From assembly GCA_027449005.1 (NCBI GenBank), contig DAIDML010000051.1, forward strand, positions 1 through 12,854: a stretch of 12,854 bases of DNA, read 5' to 3'. The position numbers were made by a program, and so were the translations under genes. The notes beneath the pieces were generated by a model. The model was not told the origin of the DNA and made no database searches. It was given only the letters and a program-made list of their open reading frames with translations. Each line of letters starts with the position of its first letter. Position 1 is the first letter of the stretch. Shown here piece after piece: positions 6,613-11,548 of the stretch. This stretch comes from Erysipelotrichaceae bacterium (GTDB lineage Bacteria; Bacillota_I; Bacilli_A; Erysipelotrichales; Erysipelotrichaceae).

Positions 6613-6897
6613 ATGAAAACGTGGAATCAATACAAAGATTATGTGAAGTCAGTAGACAATAACACAAAAAAAGAAATTGAGGAGCTTGAAATATTCGCAA
6701 GTATCGTAAGTGAGATGATTGCACGACGACATTTCCTTGGATTGACACAAAGAGATCTATCTACACTGTGTGGAATTCCTCAATCCTCCCTAGCACGTAT
6801 TGAGACATTCAGGATTGTGCCCAAAATTGATACACTACTAAAAATAATGAAACCTTTAGGACTGAAACTCTCTGTAATCAACTCTGAACAAGCTTAA
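6613..6897 (+). CDS. HigA-type XRE-family antitoxin
   Basis: Antitoxin and autorepressor partner of the upstream toxin. The 94-residue product has a helical N-terminal segment (about residues 1-40) and an XRE helix-turn-helix at about 44-64 (LTQRDLSTLCGIPQSSLARIE), followed by KIDTLLKIMKPLGLKLSV, a common ending for HigA proteins of Gp49-type systems. It follows the restored toxin frame by five bases, with AAAGGA upstream of its ATG. The likely target is the palindrome over the operon promoter. The gene is intact even though the toxin frame is interrupted, so the cell could keep repression and antidote function whatever the toxin's state. Confidence 0.88.
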   Translation: MKTWNQYKDYVKSVDNNTKKEIEELEIFASIVSEMIARRHFLGLTQRDLSTLCGIPQSSLARIETFRIVPKIDTLLKIMKPLGLKLSVINSEQA

Positions 6898-6899
6898 AC

Positions 6900-6934
6900 A
6901 ATAAGACATGCTAACTAGGCATGTCTTATTTTCA
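6900..6934. terminator. terminator of the toxin-antitoxin operon, possibly shared with marR
   Basis: A 12-bp stem (AATAAGACATGC and its complement, 7-base loop) followed by a T-rich stretch lies three bases after the antitoxin stop. The minus-strand marR-like gene ends about 50 bases to the right and has no terminator of its own that I can see. The hairpin may work in both directions, although the minus-strand T-tract (ATTGTTT) is weak. Confidence 0.78.
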
Positions 6935-6978
6935 ATAATTGTTAAGAATAGAATTAAAGATTCATTGAGTCATCTTTC

Positions 6979-7389
6979 TCAGTCTAATCCAATCTTTTTA
7001 AGCAAATGCTGAAGAAGGCTTTCCTCATGAGGTGTTAATCGATCAAGTCTTACCCGTTGTGCTGAGACATGCTTTTCATACACTTCACTCATCATATTTT
7101 GTCCACGTTGTGTTAAGGAACAGAGGCGAATGCGTTTGTCTTTTTCATCATGATTGATATCAATGATGCCTTTTTCTTTCAGTTGTTCAATCACGTAGCT
7201 CAATGAAGAACTTGCTATCAACACCTTGCTTTGTAGCTGAGCGACACTCAAAGCTCCTTTGTGATAGAGAGCTTCACAAGCCATGAATGAGGAGAGAGAA
7301 AGACCTAACTCATTCACTTGATGAGCGATCTCTTGGGTTAAGGTGTTGGTCGCTCTAAAAAGGATAGTGATGGTTTTTAAGTCAGTCAT
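6979..7389 (-). CDS. MarR family transcriptional regulator (MhqR-like)
   Basis: Winged-helix repressor, 136 residues from the ATG at 7389. That start overlaps the upstream dioxygenase stop by 8 bases (ATGACTGA) and gives the usual MarR length. A longer frame (from 7452) would sit deep inside the upstream gene. Helices run from MTDLKTITILFRATN. The DNA-recognition helix is around residues 60-73 (ASSSLSYVIEQLKEKG) and the wing is DEKDKRIRLCSLTQRG (81-96). The gene order, dioxygenase plus MarR, and the palindrome over the shared promoter match the logic of MhqR in Bacillus subtilis and Staphylococcus. There a MarR protein represses quinone-detoxification genes until quinones or aromatic stress relieve it. 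Being in the same operon it would autoregulate. Whether it is a true MhqR orthologue needs a tree. Confidence 0.88.
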   Translation of the reverse strand: MTDLKTITILFRATNTLTQEIAHQVNELGLSLSSFMACEALYHKGALSVAQLQSKVLIASSSLSYVIEQLKEKGIIDINHDEKDKRIRLCSLTQRGQNMMSEVYEKHVSAQRVRLDRLTPHEESLLQHLLKKIGLD

Positions 7390-8371
7390 AGTATTCTTTT
7401 TCAAACGATTTGTTGCTTCGTGTGGTATCAAAATGGCGCACTTGTCTTTCAATCAGTTCACGTTGTGATCTAAAACGTGGAGGTAAGGCTAAGGTTTCTC
7501 CTAAAATCGTGATGTCTTCCTCATCATCAATGAATCCAGGTCCTTCCGTCGCAAACTCAAAGAGAATGTGTGGATACAAACGAGTGTACAGTGATTTAAA
7601 GTAAAAGCGATCAACAAATCCAGAGTGACCTGCATTAAAACTGTTGAGACGATTAATCCAAGCATCCAGATGAGCTTTATCTTCAATTCTAAAGGCGACA
7701 TGATGCACCGCACCAAAGCCTTGGTAAGCTTGTCTTAGCAGTGGTTGATAATCAAGAATAACACTCGCACCATTACCACCATCTCCCATTTCAATGAGCG
7801 TGTAATGATCATCACTTCCCACTACTCGCATCATCATCACTTCTTCAAGAATAGAAATCATGCGTTTTAAATCACTGACTCTAAAAAAGATAGGTCCAAG
7901 TCCTGTGATGCCATATTCATTAGGAACAGGTCCAAGTAACCATGGTGTTCCACTCTTAATGCCTTGATCATGCTCATCAGACACCAAAGCATAGTCTTGA
8001 TCATCAAAGTCACTGAAAAAGATCATTTTTTTACCAAATAAAGTTTTAATGGGTTCGTGTTTCACCTTGTAATGATTAAAACGTTTGATCCAATACTCTA
8101 AAGCGGCGTCATTAGGGACTCTAAATCCAGTTCGAGAAATCTCATTGGTTCCTTTTAATCCTTTGTTCATGCCAGGGAAATCAAAGAAGGTCATGTCAGT
8201 TCCTGCGCTGCCTTCATTGTCCGCAAAAAAGAGATGATAGGTATGGATATCATCTTGATTGATGGTTTTCTTAACCAATCGCATGCCTAATACATAAGTA
8301 AAAAATTCATAATTTCTTTCAGCACTGCTTGTGATGGCAGTCACATGGTGTATTCCTAACAGTTGTTTCAT
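7382..8371 (-). CDS. ring-cleaving dioxygenase / glyoxalase (VOC) family, MhqO-like
   Basis: Two tandem vicinal-oxygen-chelate halves make a 329-residue metal-dependent enzyme. The N-terminal half starts with IHHVTAIT (His8/His9). The second half contains AVHHVAFRIE (His223/His224) and LFEFATEGPGF with Glu272. These His-His-Glu positions are the usual metal ligands. The ending LPPRFRSQRELIERQ is typical of the MhqO-type 'ring-cleaving dioxygenase' family associated with resistance to hydroquinones and catechols. It is first in an operon with a MarR regulator. An AAGGAG site lies 7 bases before the ATG. Its strong promoter contains a palindrome matching the MhqR-type operator. The predicted role is cytoplasmic detoxification of quinone-like electrophiles. 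The real substrate is unproved, since many VOC proteins are annotated only by analogy. Confidence 0.88.
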   Translation of the reverse strand: MKQLLGIHHVTAITSSAERNYEFFTYVLGMRLVKKTINQDDIHTYHLFFADNEGSAGTDMTFFDFPGMNKGLKGTNEISRTGFRVPNDAALEYWIKRFNHYKVKHEPIKTLFGKKMIFFSDFDDQDYALVSDEHDQGIKSGTPWLLGPVPNEYGITGLGPIFFRVSDLKRMISILEEVMMMRVVGSDDHYTLIEMGDGGNGASVILDYQPLLRQAYQGFGAVHHVAFRIEDKAHLDAWINRLNSFNAGHSGFVDRFYFKSLYTRLYPHILFEFATEGPGFIDDEEDITILGETLALPPRFRSQRELIERQVRHFDTTRSNKSFEKEYYD

Positions 8372-8395
8372 AATTGTTCTCCTTAAGATAACCCT

Positions 8396-8424
8396 ATATT
8401 ATTTCGAATTCGAAATAATTTCAA
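8396..8424 (-). promoter_or_regulatory. mhqO-like promoter with embedded MhqR-type operator
   Basis: Minus-strand -35 TTGAAA (8419-8424), 17-base spacer, -10 TAATAT (8396-8401). A perfect 22-bp palindrome (half-site ATTATTTCGAA, 8398-8419) fills the spacer and touches both boxes, so a bound dimer would block RNA polymerase. Its core, TATTTCGAATTCGAAATA, differs at two symmetric positions from the B. subtilis MhqR box as I recall it (TATCTCGAATTCGAGATA). Confidence 0.85.
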
Positions 8425-8435
8425 CCAACATGCCC

Positions 8436-8463
8436 AAAAAAAGAAATGAGTGACTCATTTCTT
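8436..8463 (-). terminator. terminator of the arginase-murE operon
   Basis: On the minus strand a 10-bp stem (AAGAAATGAG and its complement, 3-base loop) overlaps the stop codon of the murE-like gene and is followed by a run of T. It insulates the mhqO-like promoter immediately downstream. Confidence 0.85.
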
Positions 8464-9888
8464 GATTTTCATTAATGGGTGAGCAAGAATAGCAGCTTTG
8501 GCTTGATCAATATCATTGAATGGAATGCGTTGATCTTTAATGACTTGATAATTTTCATCCCCTTTACCTAAGATTAAAATACAATCATCATGGGTTGCCA
8601 TGAGGATGGCACGATGTATGGCTTCAGAACGATCAAGAATGACTTGAACATTCTTTTGTGTGACATCACGCATCATCATGGTTGCAATATCCATGGGATC
8701 TTCAAAGCGAGGGTCTTCACTGGTAATGACCACCACATCGGCTTCATCACTTAATATCTTACCCATGGTTGGACGTTTATCATGATCGCGTCCGCCAGCA
8801 CTGGCGGCCACCACAATTAATCGATTCATTTTTAATGCTTTCATGTATTTAAATAAGGAAAGATAACCATTGGGAGTATGAGCATAATCCACCAATACTT
8901 TAAAGGGTTGTCCAAGTTCTACACGTTGTAAGCGACCTGAAACATTCAGATCTCTTAGTTTGGTGTACACACATTCATAGGCATACCCTAAAGCATGAAT
9001 AGCTCCAAAGGTTGCGGCTAGATTATAAGCATTGAATTCACCTAGTAAGTTGGTGGTGAGTGTTTTAGTTTTACCAAGATGATGGATGGTAAAAGAAGTA
9101 TGATCATGATGAACCATGATGTTGGATAAGCGAATATCTGCTGATTCACTTTGTCCATACGTGATGACCTTGCATCGACATAAGTCTTTAAATGCTTGAC
9201 CATAAGGGTCATCAATGTTGATGATGGCTGTTCCTGTTGTTTTGGTTTGCTTAAACAACATCGCTTTCGCATCAAAATAGTTTTCCATCGTTTTATGAGT
9301 ATTAAAATGCTCCGGTGTTAGGTTAGAGAAAATTGACACATCAAACTCTAAACCTTCCACTCTTCCATAATGAAGGCCTTCTGAACCTGCTTCCATGATC
9401 GCAATACTGTCACCTTTTATCATGAAGGTATGAAGTAAACGATACAAATGTTCAATGGCTGGAGTGGTGTTTTTTGTGGGTTCCGCATAATTTGGGCTAA
9501 AAGCCCCATTGGTACCAATGACGGCCGCAGAAGTTAAATGATTGAGGAAAGATCCTAAGATTGTGGAGATTGTTGTCTTTCCATCTGTCCCTGTCACACC
9601 CACTAATCGAAGTTGCTCATGGGGATACACCTTTTTAACCAGTTCTACCAATGTCTCATTAGGATTTGCCACTTTATATACAGGTAAAGGTGTGTTGACA
9701 TCTTTTGAGACAATGGCTCCTGCCGCATTGGCTAACGCAGCTTGGGGAAGAAAATCATGACGATCCACACTGACTCCTTGAATACAGACAAACAAATCAT
9801 GAGGTTGAATCTCATTGGAACTGGTCTTCACATCCATGAATTCAATGGATGGAGCATCTGGGAAATAATCAGAAAGGTTACGATTCAT
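8455..9888 (-). CDS. murE: MurE-type UDP-MurNAc-peptide amino acid ligase, divergent motifs
   Basis: ATP-dependent Mur ligase, best matching the MurE step that adds the third amino acid to UDP-MurNAc-L-Ala-D-Glu in the cytoplasm. The 477-residue product has the three Mur domains. The N-terminal UDP-binding domain contains SSNEIQPHDLFVCIQG (23-38). The central ATPase has P-loop GTDGKTT (100-106), TTP (141-143), SNLTPEHFNTH (188-198) and the carbamylated-lysine motif YFDAKAMLF (Lys208). The C-terminal domain has SGRLQRVE, VDYAHTPN and ITSEDPRFEDP (388-398). Three usual motifs are altered: MEAGSEGL for MEVSSHGL, EDPR for DNPR, GKGDE for GKGHE. These changes cluster around nucleotide-peptide or amino-acid binding, so the added residue (DAP, Lys, Orn or other) cannot be assigned, and a secondary MurE paralogue is possible. 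Its ATG overlaps the arginase stop by 11 bases, with AAGGAG inside the arginase end. Confidence 0.87.
   Translation of the reverse strand: MNRNLSDYFPDAPSIEFMDVKTSSNEIQPHDLFVCIQGVSVDRHDFLPQAALANAAGAIVSKDVNTPLPVYKVANPNETLVELVKKVYPHEQLRLVGVTGTDGKTTISTILGSFLNHLTSAAVIGTNGAFSPNYAEPTKNTTPAIEHLYRLLHTFMIKGDSIAIMEAGSEGLHYGRVEGLEFDVSIFSNLTPEHFNTHKTMENYFDAKAMLFKQTKTTGTAIINIDDPYGQAFKDLCRCKVITYGQSESADIRLSNIMVHHDHTSFTIHHLGKTKTLTTNLLGEFNAYNLAATFGAIHALGYAYECVYTKLRDLNVSGRLQRVELGQPFKVLVDYAHTPNGYLSLFKYMKALKMNRLIVVAASAGGRDHDKRPTMGKILSDEADVVVITSEDPRFEDPMDIATMMMRDVTQKNVQVILDRSEAIHRAILMATHDDCILILGKGDENYQVIKDQRIPFNDIDQAKAAILAHPLMKIKK
9306..9354 (-). repeat. 49-base segment repeated in inverse orientation at the right edge
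   Basis: This piece of the murE-like gene (encoding GLEFDVSIFSNLTPEH) is identical over 49 of 49 bases to the last 49 bases of the window, which lie in opposite orientation. The bases just before it differ (GTGGAA here, GCGAGT there). Confidence 0.97.
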
Positions 9889-10759
9889 GTGTTTTCTCCT
9901 TCACAAGGTGAACGATATGATCTAACAAGGCGATCATCTGATTAAAGTCTTGATTGTTGGTGTCCAATCTTGGGTTGTATTCAACCACATCCATGCCTAC
10001 ACACTGATATTCACTGATTAACATGGTTAGGATGGCTTTAACCTCATCAAGTTGAAGTCCAAGTCCTGTCGTATACGCTTGATCCATGTTCACATTCACG
10101 GAGTAAAACACCTCAGGATGAAGCACATCTAAATCAAAACTCACATAAAGTGCTTTGGTTTTGATGTGAGAACGTATCCAATTCAGTGTTGCATGAATGC
10201 CTATGGATTGAATCACAGAAGCTTTCAAATGAGCTATGCCTTGGTTTTGAATGTGATTCATCTCTGATTCTTCATAAGAATTAAGCCCGACATAAATCAT
10301 ATGTTGGGGTAATAGGGAAGAGGAATTAATCTTAAGGGGTTCATCACATAAATCTTGAAGGATAGCACAAGGCATACCGTGAATATGCTTTGAAGGAGAG
10401 GTGTGTTGGGTGTGTGTGTCCGCGTGGGCATCAAGCCAAAGAATGGTCACATCATCTGGATACGATTCCATCGCAGCCCACGATCCCCCTATCCCACAGG
10501 TGTGATCACCTCCAAAGGATAAAGGGAAATCATGTTCTAGAAGAATCGATAAAACCACATCATGATGGTGTTTAACCGCATTCATGATGGTGTTGTCATT
10601 GGGTAAGGTGGAATCTGATACTTGAGTAATGGGAATAGAGTGGGTTTTAATTTGATGGTGTTCACACCACTGACTTGAACGCAGTGCTTCACTGGCTTCA
10701 TCAGCTCCAGGAGTGTTACAACCATACTTCATTGGAAAATGGATAAGTTGAATGTTCAT
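9878..10759 (-). CDS. arginase-family ureohydrolase
   Basis: Binuclear manganese hydrolase of the arginase/agmatinase superfamily, releasing urea or a related product from a guanidino compound. The 293-residue product carries all six metal ligands: His86 (GGDHT), Asp110, His112, Asp114 (DAHADTHT), and Asp209, Asp211 (SFDLD). HGMP (127-130) and the catalytic-site Glu260 (VVEYNP) are also present. HGMP and the spacing resemble arginase (arginine to ornithine plus urea) more than agmatinase. Oddities: the usual SFDxDxxDP is SFDLDVLHP, the following APGTGTP-like segment is replaced by EVFYSVNVN, and the arginase Asn after DAHAD is His116. Substrate is therefore open. GAGG lies 5 bases before the ATG. 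The gene overlaps the downstream MurE ligase by 11 bases, so both should be made together. A weak promoter (TAAAAT boxes) lies in the 10760-10800 region. Confidence 0.85.
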   Translation of the reverse strand: MNIQLIHFPMKYGCNTPGADEASEALRSSQWCEHHQIKTHSIPITQVSDSTLPNDNTIMNAVKHHHDVVLSILLEHDFPLSFGGDHTCGIGGSWAAMESYPDDVTILWLDAHADTHTQHTSPSKHIHGMPCAILQDLCDEPLKINSSSLLPQHMIYVGLNSYEESEMNHIQNQGIAHLKASVIQSIGIHATLNWIRSHIKTKALYVSFDLDVLHPEVFYSVNVNMDQAYTTGLGLQLDEVKAILTMLISEYQCVGMDVVEYNPRLDTNNQDFNQMIALLDHIVHLVKEKTHES

Positions 10760-10826
10760 AATAACCTCATAACCATTTTACCATTTTATTAAGAGTGTGA
10801 TTGAATCAATTTCGTTGATAATATTC

Positions 10827-10846
10827 GAGTCTGAGTGCACAGACTC
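10827..10846. repeat. inverted repeat between divergent genes (possible operator)
   Basis: GAGTCTG and CAGACTC, 7 bp each, flank AGTGCA in the 136-base region between the arginase-family gene and the PfpI-family gene. It lies just upstream of where a -35 for the PfpI gene would be. It has no T-tract on either strand, so regulator binding is likelier than termination, but there is no further support. Confidence 0.35.
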
Positions 10847-10866
10847 ATGTTTGAAGAAACATCCTA

Positions 10867-10875
10867 TGATACAAT
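10867..10875 (+). promoter_or_regulatory. extended -10 promoter of the PfpI-family gene
   Basis: TGATACAAT fits the TG-N-TAnnnT extended -10 form and lies 20 bases before the chosen start codon. The -35 region is poor. The short distance implies a very short leader containing little beyond the ribosome binding site. Confidence 0.5.
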
Positions 10876-10895
10876 GACTTCAAGGAGGTATGTCA

Positions 10896-11408
10896 ATGAG
10901 TAAACGTATCTTAACGATTGTATCTGCAGACTACGATGATTTAGAATGCCATTATCCGATTTTAAGACTCACTGAAGAGGGGTACACCATCCATGTGGCT
11001 GCCGCAACCCTCAACAAAGTGAATGGGAAGTATGGACTTTCCATTCAACCTGATCTCACCTTTGATCAAGTGGATATTCGTAATTACGATGCCTTATTGA
11101 TTCCGGGAGGGTGGGCACCTGATCAGCTTCGTCGTTTTGATCAAGTCTTGGATTTTGTGAAGTTCATGGAAGCCAATCAACGTGTGATTGGTCAAATCTG
11201 TCATGCGGGATGGGTATGTTCATCCGCAGATATCCTTAAAGGAAAAACCGTCACTTCAACCCCAGGTATCAAGCATGATCTCATGCATGCGGGAGCCACG
11301 TGGGTGGATCAGCCGGTGGTGGTGGATGGACATTTAGTCTCAGGACGTCGACCAGCAGATTTACCGTATTATGTGAAAGCCATCATTGAAGTATTAAATC
11401 AAAAGTAG
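10896..11408 (+). CDS. DJ-1/PfpI family protein
   Basis: Cytoplasmic protein of the DJ-1/PfpI superfamily, members of which act as deglycases, glyoxalases or chaperones; some are annotated as peptidases. From the ATG at 10896 it has 170 residues, a typical PfpI size. Key residues: Glu17 (DDLECHYP), and the nucleophile-elbow Cys102-His103 (GQICHAGW), with LLIPGGWAPDQLR before it and GKTVTSTPGIKHDLMHAGATWVDQPVVVDGHLVSGRRPADL after it. The start is decided by the ribosome binding site: AAGGAGG (10882-10888) is only one base from an upstream ATG at 10890 but 7 bases from the ATG at 10896. It is monocistronic, with its own terminator. It could protect against reactive carbonyls, which would suit the nearby quinone-type locus, but that is inference. 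Confidence 0.9.
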   Translation: MSKRILTIVSADYDDLECHYPILRLTEEGYTIHVAAATLNKVNGKYGLSIQPDLTFDQVDIRNYDALLIPGGWAPDQLRRFDQVLDFVKFMEANQRVIGQICHAGWVCSSADILKGKTVTSTPGIKHDLMHAGATWVDQPVVVDGHLVSGRRPADLPYYVKAIIEVLNQK

Positions 11409-11433
11409 CGTGTCGAAAGACACGTTTTCTTTT
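11409..11433 (+). terminator. terminator of the PfpI-family gene
   Basis: A 6-bp stem (CGTGTC with GACACG) closed by a stable GAAA tetraloop and followed by TTTTCTTTT starts directly after the stop codon. Confidence 0.88.
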
Positions 11434-11503
11434 GGTGTTAGTCTTTTTATCCTTAATGTGGAAAAAAATGTGACACACCCATTAGGTAACTTGTGGAAAC
11501 CTT

Positions 11504-11512
11504 TGGTACAAT
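11504..11512 (+). promoter_or_regulatory. extended -10 promoter of the PRD regulator
   Basis: TGGTACAAT lies 36 bases before the regulator start codon and has the extended -10 form. TTGGTACA occurs again at about 11526-11533, making an imperfect direct repeat (TTGGTACAATGAAGG and TTGGTACATTCAAAGG) around the start site. It could be a regulator site or chance. Confidence 0.45.
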
Positions 11513-11548
11513 GAAGGTGATCAAGGTTGGTACATTCAAAGGAGCGCC

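Noticed and set aside
6247..6897. Toxin-antitoxin pair as sign of a larger mobile element or defence island
   Set aside because: No integrase, transposase, tRNA or flanking repeats are visible, and the neighbours are ordinary metabolic and transport genes.
7390..7452. Longer MarR start at 7452
   Set aside because: It would add 21 residues read through the dioxygenase coding region. The ATG at 7389 gives a normal MarR length and a standard stop-start overlap.
7410..7604. Open frames opposite the dioxygenase gene and similar short frames opposite other genes
   Set aside because: They have no ribosome binding sites or recognisable motifs, and each lies entirely within a well-supported gene on the other strand or frame.
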